64,000 bases of DNA, from NCBI RefSeq assembly GCF_000447295.1, contig NZ_KE650771.1:4602282-4666281 (forward strand), read 5' to 3'. This DNA comes from Fischerella sp. PCC 9431 (lineage in GTDB: Bacteria > Cyanobacteriota > Cyanobacteriia > Cyanobacteriales > Nostocaceae). Shown one piece after another: positions 1 to 9,373 of the stretch (positions are counted from its first letter, which is position 1; each line of letters starts with the position of its first letter). Below the pieces are notes generated by a model. That model worked only from the letters and a program-made list of their open reading frames with translations, was not told the origin of the DNA and ran no database searches. A program made the translations under genes and the position numbers.

Positions 1-1
1 A

Positions 2-475
2 TTACAACTAGTACAAATGCACGGAGCCTTAGCCAATGGTGGAAAATTAGTCACACCCCATGTAATCAAGGGTCTGGTTGATAGCAAAAACCAATTACAT
101 TATACACCAACAATACCCGAACCACGACAAATTTTTTCAGCCATCACCACCCAACAAGTAGTAGAAATGATGGAAACAGTTGTGGATGAAGGAAGTGGGA
201 AAGCCTCACAAATACCAGGTTATCGGATCGCAGGCAAAACCGGCACAGCCCAAATAGCAGGTCGCTCTGGAGGTTACGTAAGTGGTGCATATGTTACTAG
301 CTTTTTAGGTATATTGCCAGTAGAAGCACCTAGATATGTAGTACTAGCTCTAGTAGACGAACCAAGAGGAGCTAATACATATGGTAGTACTGTCGCCGCA
401 CCCATAGCAAAAGCAGTTATGGAAGCATTAATTACCATTGAACAAATTCCACCAAGTCAAGCAATTAAGCAATAG
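2..475 (+). CDS. Penicillin-binding protein 2 / FtsI transpeptidase, C-terminal part (partial)
   Basis: The reading frame is open from base 2, so the gene starts upstream and only about 157 C-terminal residues are visible. They carry the third transpeptidase motif KTGTAQ within YRIAGKTGTAQIAG, followed by a FLGILPVEAPRYVVLALVDEP strand and the STVAAPIAKAVMEAL end helix. This arrangement is typical of class B PBPs that cross-link septal or side-wall peptidoglycan in the periplasm. The SxxK and SxN motifs would lie outside the window. The methionine at 17 is internal. FtsI (PBP3-like) is the most likely identity; another class B PBP is possible. Confidence 0.9.
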   Translation, partial: LQLVQMHGALANGGKLVTPHVIKGLVDSKNQLHYTPTIPEPRQIFSAITTQQVVEMMETVVDEGSGKASQIPGYRIAGKTGTAQIAGRSGGYVSGAYVTSFLGILPVEAPRYVVLALVDEPRGANTYGSTVAAPIAKAVMEALITIEQIPPSQAIKQ

Positions 476-498
476 TCATTGGTCAATGGGCATTAACT

Positions 499-561
499 CA
501 GTTATCAGTTATCAAATTAAACTGGTCAAATTAAACTGGTCACTGTTAACTGTTAACTGAT
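499..561. repeat. Short tandem repeats after the PBP gene
   Basis: The spacer at 476-740 holds several small tandem repeats. CAGTTAT occurs twice near 499-512, CAAATTAAACTGGT is exactly duplicated at 513-526 and 527-540, and TGTTAAC/CTGTTAA-type units follow. They resemble the heptamer STRR sequences of heterocystous cyanobacteria and the AACTGAT repeats at 61483-61510. No gene is seen in the rest of the spacer. Confidence 0.7.
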
Positions 562-740
562 AAGTATCCCTTGTCCCCTTTGCCGTATTTCCTGTCTCCC
601 TCTTGGGTAGAATATTTGAACTACTTGCTTAATATTTTCTTTATAACTGTGGAAAGAGGTAGAGAAAACTACTAAATGAGAAGCTAAGTGTATATGAAAT
701 GTAAGTCATTAACAGTGATTGCAAAGCAATTAAATTATCT

Positions 741-1850
741 ATGCAAAGCAACTTAGTGGAATCTCCTCCCACTTTTACAGTGGGAGAACACGATTATATA
801 GGAGTAACAAAAGCTACTAATTATCAATCTGCTGAACAACAATTTATAGAATTGCTGGCAATAGATAATTTAGACAAAAAACTAGAGAAAGAACCTGCAC
901 TGAGGAATGAGTTTGAACATGCACTTTTTGTAGCAATTCATGCTGCTTACCAAAATGATTCGGGTGATGATGCGGCTCATCGTTTTCTCCAACGTATACT
1001 TTACCGAATAAATCGTCTAAATTTATTTTGGTATGATGATTTACGGCACTATACCAATGAGCGATCGCTCTATTTATCTCAGGTACGAAATCAAATAGAG
1101 ACTGCTTGGCAAGAATGGGAAATTGCTCAAATCGACGTGGTAGAATTGCAAAAATTGGATGTCAAGCAAGCACTCATCGACCGTGCTGCTGAAGATTTAG
1201 ATCCACCATTATCTCCAGAAAGCCGTTATCTACATGAACAAATGAGTGAGGCTGGTTATCGGCATTTGCTAGCTATTGCTTCATTTGACGGCTTAGTTGA
1301 AGGTAGTCGCCTTTCCCGGATTCTTGGTGGTACTGCTAATGAAGTGCAATGTACGCTTATACGGGTACTATTAGAAGAATACGGCAATGGTCGCTTTTCG
1401 CGCAAGCATTCGACATTTTTTGCTCAAATGCTGAACGAATTCGGCATGAACACTGAACCTGAAGGATATTTTGACTTAGTACCTTGGCAAGTATTAGCTT
1501 GTGCTAACCACAACTTTTTGATGACAGAATGCAAGCGTCATTATCTGCGTTACGGTGGCGGATTAACATACTTTGAAGTGGCTGGCCCTGCGGCCTATAG
1601 AAATTATCTTGCAGCAGCGCAACGACTCGGATTATCCGATGCAGCAATGGGTTATTGGGAGTTGCATATCCGTGAGGATGAACGTCATGGTCGTTGGATG
1701 TTAGATGATGTGGCTTTACCTTTAGCAGATATGTATCCTGATTTGGCGTGGGAAATAGTTTTGGGGTACGACCAAGAAAAAATCATGAGCGATCGCGCTG
1801 CTAAAGCTGTTGTGCAAGCTATACGTCAAGCAGAACAAACCGATTCTTAA
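741..1850 (+). CDS. Iron-containing redox enzyme family protein (heme-oxygenase-like diiron fold)
   Basis: A 369-residue soluble, almost wholly helical protein with no signal peptide. Its C-terminal half looks like the heme-oxygenase-like diiron (HDO) fold. Candidate iron ligands lie in helices around ESRYLHEQMSEAGYRH (residues about 160-175), FSRKHSTFFAQ (about 219), NHNFLMTECKRHYLRYGGG (about 256-275) and HIREDERHGRWML (about 309-320). Family members bind iron and act as oxidases or N-oxygenases in specialised metabolism; the substrate here is unknown. The start is the ATG at 741. The next gene on the same strand, a methyltransferase, begins 110 bp downstream. The fold is moderately certain and the reaction is not assigned. 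Confidence 0.7.
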   Translation: MQSNLVESPPTFTVGEHDYIGVTKATNYQSAEQQFIELLAIDNLDKKLEKEPALRNEFEHALFVAIHAAYQNDSGDDAAHRFLQRILYRINRLNLFWYDDLRHYTNERSLYLSQVRNQIETAWQEWEIAQIDVVELQKLDVKQALIDRAAEDLDPPLSPESRYLHEQMSEAGYRHLLAIASFDGLVEGSRLSRILGGTANEVQCTLIRVLLEEYGNGRFSRKHSTFFAQMLNEFGMNTEPEGYFDLVPWQVLACANHNFLMTECKRHYLRYGGGLTYFEVAGPAAYRNYLAAAQRLGLSDAAMGYWELHIREDERHGRWMLDDVALPLADMYPDLAWEIVLGYDQEKIMSDRAAKAVVQAIRQAEQTDS

Positions 1851-1960
1851 GATTCATCTGTGCAAGACGCTTAATAAATTTTGCTCACATTTTTGCGAGT
1901 AGGTAAAGCATATGCCTTACCTACAAATATTCTATTCTATTTTCCTCATCTCACACAACA

Positions 1961-2665
1961 ATGAAAGACATATTTTTTTGCCCAGAAGAATCTAATTTCT
2001 ATTCAAATTGTTTAGAAAGTTTTGCTCTCAGAAATTGTAAAAAATCTGAATGTATAGTTGAGTTTGGCTCAGGAGATGGTAGTCCAGTTATCAATTCTCT
2101 ATTGAGAAATAAATTTGATGGCATGATCCAAGGTTTTGAATTAAATACCTCTGCTTGGAAAGCTGCTAATTCAACAATTGACGAATATAATCTTGCTCAT
2201 AAATACATCATTCATAACTCATCTTTTTTTGAATCTTCTCAGTCGTCTCAGACAAAAGCAGAATATTTAGTTGCTAATCCACCTTATATTCCTGCACCAG
2301 ATAATGATATTTATATGCCACTATTATTTGGGGGGATAGATGGAGCCACAGTTACCAATGAACTATTATCACTTGACTATGAAAATGTTGTTCTTTTAAT
2401 TTCTAGCTTTTCCAATCCCAAGAGTACAATAGATCATGCCAATGCAAATGGTTATTGTGTGAGTAGTTTTCTGATTTTACCCTTGCAATTTGGCTATTAT
2501 AGTTCTGAACCCAAAGTCAAACAACACATAGAAGAATTACGCAAGCAACAAATGGCTTTTTATTCTGGCAATTATTACTTCTTGGCGGGTGTTTTGTTCA
2601 AAAAATGTCAAGAAGTGAAAGTTGATTTATCTAATGAATTAATTCAAGCAATGACAAGTTTGTAA
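1961..2665 (+). CDS. Class I SAM-dependent methyltransferase-like protein with NPPY motif
   Basis: A 234-residue protein. Motif I is VEFGSGDGS near residue 35 (SAM-binding glycine loop). An acidic residue follows in FELN near residue 58. Motif IV is VANPPYIPAP near residue 107. NPPY is typical of methyltransferases that modify amide or exocyclic nitrogen atoms (HemK/PrmC, N6-adenine and related enzymes). No target-recognition domain is visible and the C-terminal 80 residues are unfamiliar, so the substrate is open. The base composition is AT-rich. It lies between an HDO-like iron protein and a dioxygenase-like gene, so a small tailoring role is possible but inferred. Confidence 0.7.
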   Translation: MKDIFFCPEESNFYSNCLESFALRNCKKSECIVEFGSGDGSPVINSLLRNKFDGMIQGFELNTSAWKAANSTIDEYNLAHKYIIHNSSFFESSQSSQTKAEYLVANPPYIPAPDNDIYMPLLFGGIDGATVTNELLSLDYENVVLLISSFSNPKSTIDHANANGYCVSSFLILPLQFGYYSSEPKVKQHIEELRKQQMAFYSGNYYFLAGVLFKKCQEVKVDLSNELIQAMTSL

Positions 2666-3010
2666 CATTATCTTTTTAATGTTTACAGATAACAATACTA
2701 CTTTTTAGTGAGAGACCATTTATAAAGTAAATCTTAAGTAGTGGCGTAGCTCCTCGCGCTAGCGAGGCTCAAAGCTTCGGTGTAAGCGCAGAGCGTTAAT
2801 CAGAGCTACTTCGTTTTGTGTTTTGAAAAAATTAGGATGCTCCTGACTTCAATAGAGTTTTATGATTTTGATTAAAATTTGAAAATATGCAAGTAAGATG
2901 TAGTTTAGCATCTGACATATTTCTTATAAATTTCTTATAAACTTATTATCAACTTATTATAATTTTCTTATAAATTTATTGTATATTCACTTTGAAATTG
3001 TTATTAGCTA
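2666..3010. other. AT-rich intergenic region with a GC-rich repeat segment
   Basis: No coding frame is convincing here. Bases 2738-2815 contain a GC-rich, locally palindromic segment (CTCGCGCTAGCGAG and flanks) of the kind scattered in cyanobacterial spacers. Bases 2920-2990 contain several near-copies of TTCTTATAAA and ACTTATTAT. Confidence 0.5.
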
Positions 3011-3187
3011 AGAGGTTGTTTGAAAAGTAATTAGCTGTGATTTTAGGCACTTCTTGATCCCCCCTAGCTCCCCTTAAAAAGGTGAGAAAGCTTCTTCAAG
3101 CCCCCTTTTTTCTAGCGTAGCGGCGCGGGGATTTAGGGGGATCTAAAACGTTTTGCTACCAATAAAATAACTTTTCAAACATCCTCT
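3011..3187. mobile_element. MITE-like element, 177 bp, with 18-bp terminal inverted repeats
   Basis: The left end AGAGGTTGTTTGAAAAGT (3011-3028) is matched in inverted orientation at 3170-3187 with one mismatch. The interior carries an imperfect GATCCCCC...GGGGGATC palindrome (about 3056-3143) with a C-rich/G-rich core. The same core type occurs in the element at 62132-62266. There is no transposase, so this is a non-autonomous element or palindromic repeat. A target-site duplication is not clear. Confidence 0.65.
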
Positions 3188-3289
3188 AAGAGTTTTTGAG
3201 ATTTTGTAAATGTATTAATATATTAATGCTTTTTCAAAAACTATTTAGGATTACTATAAATTAAAAATACTGAAAATAAAAGAGGCAAT

Positions 3290-4195
3290 ATGACAACAAT
3301 AAGTCTCTCTCAGAAACTATTGTCAAAATTGCAACGCAGATTTTTTGATCTTTTAGATTTAGCGATTAAAAAACCTGATTATATTTTCATGTTTTGCTTC
3401 AGCCGTATTCATTTTGTACGTTATTTTATACGATTTATTTTGAAAGAAAAAACAATTATAAAATATAAAGGGAATTCTGTTTTTGAAGATATTGAAGTCA
3501 ACTATATTGTTGATATCCTCAAAAAGGAGGGTATATATTTGGGTATAAAATTGCCTGAATATGTCTTGAAGGAAATAATAGAATGCTCTAAAAAAATAAC
3601 TTACTTCGGTAATGCTAATTTACAATTCGGTTTTGAACTGACTGATAAACAAAAAGAAGAGAAGAGACAAGGAACAATTTTTATAACTGGTTATAATTTT
3701 GATATCGCTTCACTTTGTCCAACTGTTAAAAATCTGGAAAATGATCCAAAATTATGGTCAATTGCTACTAAATATTTTGAGAAAAAGCCTGTAAATGTAA
3801 TAAGCAAAATGTGGTGGACATTTCCTCAAGAAAAAGAATTAGAGGAGCGTGCAAGCGGCTTTTTCAACTTCCATTATGATTTGGAAGATTATTGGTGTCT
3901 AAAATTTATGTTTTATTTAACCAATGTTGATATATATAGTGGTCCTCATGTATGTGTTAAAAGTAGCCATAAGAGAAAAAAGCTTAACCATCAGTTTTCC
4001 TTACTTAGAGAAACAGATGACAACGATATTATGAGCTATTATGGTTCGGAAAATGTTCTTACTATTTGCGAACAAGCAGGGTTTGGATTTGTAGAAGACC
4101 CATTTTGTTTCCATAAGGGAACTATTCCTATTCAAAGAAATAGATTAATTTTAGAAGTAAAATTTACCTTGCATAATTATGAAACGATACCATAA
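3290..4195 (+). CDS. Phytanoyl-CoA dioxygenase (PhyH)-like Fe(II)/2-oxoglutarate oxygenase
   Basis: A 301-residue protein. The second half has an HxD iron-binding pair in FNFHYDLEDYWCLKF (about residues 194-208), then a YLTNVDIYSGPHVCVKSSH strand-turn typical of PhyH enzymes. The distal histidine is probably in PFCFHKGT (about residue 277), and the 2-oxoglutarate-binding arginine in QRNRLILEVKF. The first 60 residues are basic, aromatic and of unknown function. The gene is much more AT-rich than its neighbours, prefers A/T third positions and lacks HIP1 sites, which suggests horizontal acquisition. The substrate is unknown. The gene is isolated, with a terminator-like hairpin downstream. Confidence 0.7.
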   Translation: MTTISLSQKLLSKLQRRFFDLLDLAIKKPDYIFMFCFSRIHFVRYFIRFILKEKTIIKYKGNSVFEDIEVNYIVDILKKEGIYLGIKLPEYVLKEIIECSKKITYFGNANLQFGFELTDKQKEEKRQGTIFITGYNFDIASLCPTVKNLENDPKLWSIATKYFEKKPVNVISKMWWTFPQEKELEERASGFFNFHYDLEDYWCLKFMFYLTNVDIYSGPHVCVKSSHKRKKLNHQFSLLRETDDNDIMSYYGSENVLTICEQAGFGFVEDPFCFHKGTIPIQRNRLILEVKFTLHNYETIP

Positions 4196-4261
4196 TTTCG
4201 ATAAACTACTAGACACAAAGAACGTTGGAAGATAGTGTTATGAACGTGTTGATTTACCTAT

Positions 4262-4290
4262 AAAACTTTTGCAATAAAAGTTTTGTTTTT
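4262..4290 (+). terminator. Terminator-like hairpin after the PhyH-like gene
   Basis: AAAACTTTT (4262-4270), loop GCAAT, AAAAGTTTT (4276-4284), then GTTTTT. It sits inside a longer inverted repeat with AGATAGTGTTA at 4230-4240 and TAACACTATCT at 4309-4319. Confidence 0.5.
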
Positions 4291-4376
4291 GGCTTTTCAA
4301 CATATCTGTAACACTATCTACCATTATTTAGCTTATATGCAGTTGTTAAAAGGGAACGGAGAACTCATAAAATGGC

Positions 4377-5033
4377 TTAATCGGCAACAGGTTCCAACAA
4401 CTGAATATTAGAGAAGATAAATTCTTGAGTTGAGGGTTGGTTTTTAGTATCGGTGCTGATAAACCGACGATTCATAATAAAGTAATTGCCAACTTTCTCA
4501 TATTGATCGTCAAATTCACTTCTACCACCTTTTTGTTCACCTGTTTGTGGGTCGTGATATACGGAATCATAGGTGTGAGATAAATAGCCTTCCCCAGTAT
4601 CATGAACACTAAAGGTATTAATTGTGACAACAACATTGTGAATGTGGCGGTGAACAAGGCTAACTATGTTATTGCGGACCTTGTATTTGTCGCCTGTGGC
4701 CTTACCACCAACGATAATTTCGACCGCGCCTGTTTCATCAGTATCACCATAGCTAAAAGTGTTTGCACCGTGGGTTTCTTCAAAGGTGCGACGGACACGA
4801 TGAACAGCTATTTCCCAAGCTTGATTATTAATCGCCTGTTTGGCTTGCTCATCTTCTACATCAAACACTTCCGCTTTGAGATTAGGGTTAACGCGAATTT
4901 TGCCTGTAAACACCTGATCATCTTGTTTGTAAGTGATATCTGCGGTATAGCCAGGAAAATTTTTATCCCAAGTGTATCGGTTTTGGTAGGCAGCGCGGAA
5001 GAGTTCTTGAGCAGATACTTGTGTTGCAGTCAC
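4377..5033 (-). CDS. DUF3386 domain-containing protein
   Basis: A 218-residue soluble protein conserved in cyanobacteria, recognised as DUF3386 from its overall pattern: an N-terminal AQELFRAAYQNRYTWD segment, a beta-rich middle and a FIMNRRFISTDT strand near the end. It has no signal peptide or catalytic motif and no established function. It is divergent from the GAF-LuxR gene across 107 bp, so the two may share a control region. The ATG at 5033 is preceded on its strand by a purine-rich GGAGAAACC. Confidence 0.75.
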   Translation of the reverse strand: MTATQVSAQELFRAAYQNRYTWDKNFPGYTADITYKQDDQVFTGKIRVNPNLKAEVFDVEDEQAKQAINNQAWEIAVHRVRRTFEETHGANTFSYGDTDETGAVEIIVGGKATGDKYKVRNNIVSLVHRHIHNVVVTINTFSVHDTGEGYLSHTYDSVYHDPQTGEQKGGRSEFDDQYEKVGNYFIMNRRFISTDTKNQPSTQEFIFSNIQLLEPVAD

Positions 5034-5140
5034 TGGTTTCTCCTATATTTGTTAGATTATGTTAGTTTTTTAGCTTTGCTGCTATTAGTTAGCATAGAGG
5101 TAATTCTCAAGCCCGCCTAGTCCCCAAGTGGGTACACTCT

Positions 5141-5812
5141 ATGGTTAGTTCTCTCCACAATTTACTTGATGCGATCGCCAAAACTAATAATGAACAGGAA
5201 CTGCTACTTGCTGTGAAAAAGACGGTTGGTAAGCATTTTGGCGTCGAACGTTGGGGTCTATATCTCTCTGATGACCTGTCTACAGCAGAAAATATTGAAG
5301 TGCAAAAAATTCCAGAGGTCTGTTTAGAGGGAAATCCGATTGGGCGCTATGTAGTTGAACGCCATGCACCTGCTCATGAACAATTGATTTTAGCGCCAGG
5401 AGACTGGCAAGATATTTGTCCACGCCATGATCACGCCCACGTCATGAGTGGGCCGATTGTCTGTGACGGACGTTTGGTGGGAACACTCAATCTCGCCCGC
5501 GCTGATGGTCATCCTCCTTTTGACGCCAATGATCTCGCTGATTTGAGTGCTTTGTGTTTACATTTATCAGCCAAACTTGCGACTTTGAGGGCGAAATCAA
5601 AAACATTTAATTCTCCCCTAGTTGGTCGCCTGACACCACGAGAGTTAGAAATTGCTGAGTTAGTGGCGCAGGGGTTAACTAATGGGGAAATTGGGGAAAA
5701 GCTGTTTATTACCCAAAATTCGGTCAAGCAAGCGTTAAAAAGGATGTTTCGTAAGCTGGGAGTTTCAGCACGAGCGGAGATGGTAGCGAAGTTGCAGGAT
5801 GTGATGGGTTAA
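5141..5812 (+). CDS. GAF domain LuxR-type transcriptional regulator
   Basis: A 223-residue protein. Residues about 5-150 form a GAF-like sensor domain (NEQELLLAVKKTVGKHFGVERWGLYL at its start, GPIVCDGRLVGTLNLAR later). Residues about 160-220 form a LuxR/NarL helix-turn-helix, with LTPRELEIAELVAQGLTN and a QNSVKQALKRMFRKLGV recognition region. It should bind DNA and respond to a small ligand or redox signal, both unknown. There is no receiver domain. Its divergent neighbour, the DUF3386 gene, is the obvious first candidate target. The start is the ATG at 5141. Confidence 0.85.
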   Translation: MVSSLHNLLDAIAKTNNEQELLLAVKKTVGKHFGVERWGLYLSDDLSTAENIEVQKIPEVCLEGNPIGRYVVERHAPAHEQLILAPGDWQDICPRHDHAHVMSGPIVCDGRLVGTLNLARADGHPPFDANDLADLSALCLHLSAKLATLRAKSKTFNSPLVGRLTPRELEIAELVAQGLTNGEIGEKLFITQNSVKQALKRMFRKLGVSARAEMVAKLQDVMG

Positions 5813-5931
5813 CAAAAAATAATAAAACTAACTCCTGTTTAAAAAGAGAATATTCTCTATCTTAATCTTTTTTCTTTATAGCAGAAAGCGATCGCATCCC
5901 TCATACTAAGACGCGATCGCTCTATCTTATC

Positions 5932-5989
5932 GTTTGTAGTAAGGACTTTAGTCCTCAAATATTTAAGCGCTAAAGCGCTTACTACAAAC
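5932..5989. repeat. Palindromic dispersed repeat (GTTTGTAGT...ACTACAAAC)
   Basis: Outer arms GTTTGTAGT (5932-5940) and ACTACAAAC (5981-5989) enclose two inner palindromes, AGGACTTTAGTCCT and AAGCGCTAAAGCGCTT. A relative with the same outer arm and the AGGA...TCCT core lies at 40725-40779. It lies just after the cysA stop codon and could also fold in that transcript. Confidence 0.75.
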
Positions 5990-5997
5990 AATTCGTC

Positions 5998-7017
5998 TTA
6001 GTTTACAGCATAAGCACCAGAAAATACTTTTGCTTGCTTTGGTTTCACGTAGACGCGTTGACCCTCTTGTAACTCAAGTTTCCGAAACTGATCCCGGCTA
6101 AGGAATGCATTGATTCTTTCACCTGATTGCAAAGCTAACTCAGCTCGAATTTCCCAACCCAGATGAATAATGCGGTCAACTATCACAGAGGTAGTATTTT
6201 CGCTTGCTTCTATTGTAATTAATACATCATGTGGGCGTAAAAATACTTTGTCACTGGGAGAAACTGTAACTCTGTTGGGCGCAATACCTGCATTACCTGG
6301 TAAAACATTCACTGGACCAATAAAGCTCATTACAAAGGGTGTAGCTGGATTGTCATAGATGTAAGCAGGACTACCAACTTGTTCGACTTGTCCCTGATTC
6401 ATCACCACGATTTCGTCTGCAACTTCCATTGCTTCTTCTTGGTCATGGGTGACAAATACAGTAGTGACATGGACTTCGGAATGCAGATTACGTAACCAAG
6501 CACGTAAATCCTTGCGGACTTTGGCGTCTAATGCTCCAAAAGGTTCATCCAATAGGAGAATGCGTGGTTGCACAGCTAGCGCCCGTGCTAAAGCTACTCG
6601 TTGTCGTTGACCCCCGGAAAGCTGAGAAGGATAGCGATCGCCAAATCCTCTTAACTGTACCAATTCCAAAAGTTCCTCAACTCGTTGATGAGTAAGGTGT
6701 TTGTTAGCTTTGCGGAGCTCCATTGCAAAGGCGATATTCTCTCGCACTGTCAGGTGTTTAAACAGCGCGTAATGTTGAAAAACAAAACCGATGTTACGTT
6801 CCTGGACGCTGCGATGAGTAGCATTTTCGCCCACTAACCAAATTTGACCTGCATCTGGTTTTTCCAACCCAGCAATCATCCGTAGTAAGGTGGATTTCCC
6901 GGAACCAGAAGGCCCCAGTAATGCTACCAGAGACCCGGTTTTAATTTCTAAACTTACATCGTCAACTGCACGGAAATTTCCATAGTGCTTGGAAACATTT
7001 TCTACTGCAATGCCCAT
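5998..7017 (-). CDS. cysA: Sulfate/thiosulfate ABC transporter ATP-binding protein CysA
   Basis: A 339-residue ATPase of the sulfate/molybdate importer subfamily. It has Walker [10 protein letters not shown] (about residues 35-43), Q-loop VFQHYALF, signature [15 protein letters not shown], Walker [13 protein letters not shown] and a switch histidine in [13 protein letters not shown]-terminal TOBE-like beta domain covers about residues 240-335. Length and domain order match cyanobacterial CysA, which drives sulfate uptake with CysT, CysW and a periplasmic binding protein. None of those partners lies in the window, so cysA is an orphan here. Molybdate or another oxyanion cannot be excluded. The start is the ATG at 7017. 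Confidence 0.9.
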   Translation of the reverse strand: MGIAVENVSKHYGNFRAVDDVSLEIKTGSLVALLGPSGSGKSTLLRMIAGLEKPDAGQIWLVGENATHRSVQERNIGFVFQHYALFKHLTVRENIAFAMELRKANKHLTHQRVEELLELVQLRGFGDRYPSQLSGGQRQRVALARALAVQPRILLLDEPFGALDAKVRKDLRAWLRNLHSEVHVTTVFVTHDQEEAMEVADEIVVMNQGQVEQVGSPAYIYDNPATPFVMSFIGPVNVLPGNAGIAPNRVTVSPSDKVFLRPHDVLITIEASENTTSVIVDRIIHLGWEIRAELALQSGERINAFLSRDQFRKLELQEGQRVYVKPKQAKVFSGAYAVN

Positions 7018-7285
7018 AATTAGTCTATTTTGCTTAAGTATCTGTATATTTTATTTAACTACTCTTTATCTACCAATATTTAGTATTTTTATAAAAAACT
7101 AAATTTTAATGTATTCCTTGATACATTTTTTCCAAATTAATATTTAGCAACAAAGATTGCAAAAATGGGTATGGTATGTTTGCTTGAAAATATTAATAGC
7201 GGTCTTATGATTTTTCACATCAATGAAAATCTAACCCCCTTTCAGGGCAACAATGAAAAGGGGAAGAAAATTAAAACCTCTCACC

Positions 7286-8785
7286 TTATAAAAAAGAGGA
7301 TTGGAGAGAGGTTTTCCTGATACTGGGAAAAGTCAGACTGTTAAACAAGTGCTGACTAAAATAGAGGCGGTACAATTCACGACTAATAGTTACTCCATCG
7401 ATTTGAAACTTCACTAACCCCATACTCTCTAATTGATGAGCGATCATAGGTTCTAAGGAAATACTGCGTTCTGAATCGATTAAACTTTCAAAAGCTTCTG
7501 CTAGGTTAGCATTTTCTTGCAGTGTTACCAGAAGTCGCCGTAAATGAGTGCGATAGATACCTAAGTCTGTAGCTGCTTCTCGCAAAAGTTCCGATAATGT
7601 TATTTTCTGACGACAAAGGTAGTAAAGAGCAATCCGTACCAAAGCTGGATGTCCACCAACTATTTCCATCATGTGTTCAACTTCCCTATTTTGTCGCCAA
7701 TTGAGTCCATGACGTAGTGCTAATTCCTCGATTTGTGAGCGAGTAAACTCAGGTAAATGCAATGGTAGCCCTACGTTGCATGGAAATTGACACAGATTTT
7801 GAGGTATGTAAAACTCTGTAGAGTAAGTCGTGATTAGACGTAGTTTTTGCCAAGTCTCCTCTTGTTGAGCTTCTTCATTCCAAGAACGTAACAAGGATAC
7901 AAATTCTTGAGCTAGTTGAGAGTGTTCAAAAATGCGGTTTAGTTCATTTAATGCCAAAACCACAGGAGTCTCAACAGACTCTAATAGATAATTTTTGAAG
8001 TATGAGCTACAGCTTACCTTGCTACCAGTTTCTTGATCCCAGAATTCATCTAGCTTGGGTTCTAAATTTAATTGCACAGAGACAATTTTACAGAACCAGC
8101 GCAAAAATTTATCAAGATTTCTCAGAATAGCGATATCAACTTGATTGAAATCTAAGCTGACAATCCGATAGCCCAAAGCTTTAGAACGAGCTAAGATTCT
8201 GAACATTAAGGAGGTTTTTCCCATTTCTTTGGGAGCTTTGATGCGAATAACACATCCTGGAAGAGTTATTTCTCGATAAGCCAATTCTTCAATTGGAGGT
8301 CGAGGTATATAATATACCGAATCCAGAGGTACAGGACCACTAGGATATTTCAGAACAGTAGCTAGAGATGAGTAGATGCAAGAATTTTTGGTTGAATTGT
8401 GTATTTGTTGCTGTTTTATTTCAACCATATGCTCCTGAGCAAAATCAATATCTATGACCTCTTGATTATCCAAGAGATAGATATAGTCAAATCCTCTATA
8501 AAAGTTGCTACTTTTATCGCAACAGGTGTAATCTTCTTTTCTTAAATCGAGATTAAAGGCACTAAAGCAAAATTTCAGAGTACGTTGATCTATTCCCGTC
8601 GTAAGAGACCATAGGCGGCTGATACTTTTAGTAGATACTTTCATCCGCTCGCTGAGTTTTTCTTGAGTAAAACGCTCTCCATTGTTTTCTTGTATTTCTG
8701 CTAACTCAATCGCAGCTTGTAAACGTTTCAGTCCTATAGCAGTTAAAATTACACCCCGAAGACGTTTTGTTTTTTGGTTTTCCAT
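7286..8785 (-). CDS. AAA-like domain protein with N-terminal helix-turn-helix region
   Basis: A 499-residue protein. Residues 1-90 contain a helix-turn-helix-like segment (FTQEKLSERMKVSTKSISRLW). Residues about 150-420 match the cyanobacterial AAA_35-type (AAA-like) NTPase domain. The Walker A region reads APKEMGKTS (about 184-192), with Ala where the first Gly of GxxxxGK[ST] is expected. The Walker B region reads LALNELNR (about 276-283), with Asn where Asp is normal, in both the LDE and DR positions. A sensor-like TTYSTEFY follows. Family members are thought to be signalling or conflict-related NTPases. ATP hydrolysis may be impaired here. It has no close operon partner. Confidence 0.75.
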   Translation of the reverse strand: MENQKTKRLRGVILTAIGLKRLQAAIELAEIQENNGERFTQEKLSERMKVSTKSISRLWSLTTGIDQRTLKFCFSAFNLDLRKEDYTCCDKSSNFYRGFDYIYLLDNQEVIDIDFAQEHMVEIKQQQIHNSTKNSCIYSSLATVLKYPSGPVPLDSVYYIPRPPIEELAYREITLPGCVIRIKAPKEMGKTSLMFRILARSKALGYRIVSLDFNQVDIAILRNLDKFLRWFCKIVSVQLNLEPKLDEFWDQETGSKVSCSSYFKNYLLESVETPVVLALNELNRIFEHSQLAQEFVSLLRSWNEEAQQEETWQKLRLITTYSTEFYIPQNLCQFPCNVGLPLHLPEFTRSQIEELALRHGLNWRQNREVEHMMEIVGGHPALVRIALYYLCRQKITLSELLREAATDLGIYRTHLRRLLVTLQENANLAEAFESLIDSERSISLEPMIAHQLESMGLVKFQIDGVTISRELYRLYFSQHLFNSLTFPSIRKTSLQSSFL

Positions 8786-9373
8786 ATATCTGTAGATAGA
8801 TGTTTATCTACTGAAATTCATATAAATCCTGAGATGAATTGAGTTTTTAGTACACGCTCATTTTTATTTACAGCAATCTTATTAAATAATTTTAAAACTA
8901 AAAAAATAAAAAAATAGATATCTTGAAAATCATCAGCTTCGGATTTTATAAACTTTGTTATATATTTAGTAATACATGATCCATTCAAGATACCCAAGTA
9001 ATGTGTTTGAGTATCATTTTTATGCAAAAAAATAGGAATTTATCTGCAATTACATATAAATCAAATCAACAACTAATTAAATATATTTATTTTAGTAATA
9101 GTTGTGATTTTTTCAAGTTTTTGCTCAATTAAGCCTTTGTATGGCTTATTTTTTTGTGATGTGACAAATTAATAGTTTTTTTATATCTTCTCAATCAATA
9201 ATATTGATAGTTAAGTAAAAGGTAGCGTGGTTTACCAAGCTGTAGAGATATTGCATCGTAAAGTCTCCACAATTTTTTGTGATGGATAAATCATATTATC
9301 AGCAAGTATATTGATTTATCGTTAATGTTAGCGCCTCTCTATAAAAACACTACTAATAACGAGAGATTTTGCA
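8786..9373. other. AT-rich gene-free region
   Basis: Nearly 600 bp of strongly AT-rich sequence. The only open frame (minus strand, 8818-9027) is low-complexity Lys/Phe/Ile-rich and looks non-coding. It contains the promoter of the AAA-like gene by position, but no clear motif. Confidence 0.5.

Noticed and set aside
4602-5120. 172-codon plus-strand frame
   Set aside because: Antisense to the well-supported DUF3386 gene; no domain pattern of its own.
5998-7017. CysA as part of the sulfatase island
   Set aside because: It is 15 kb away, on the other strand and lacks its permease partners; a functional sulfur link is possible but not supported by gene linkage.
8818-9027. 69-codon minus-strand frame
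   Set aside because: Very AT-rich low-complexity composition, no ribosome site, no recognisable motif.
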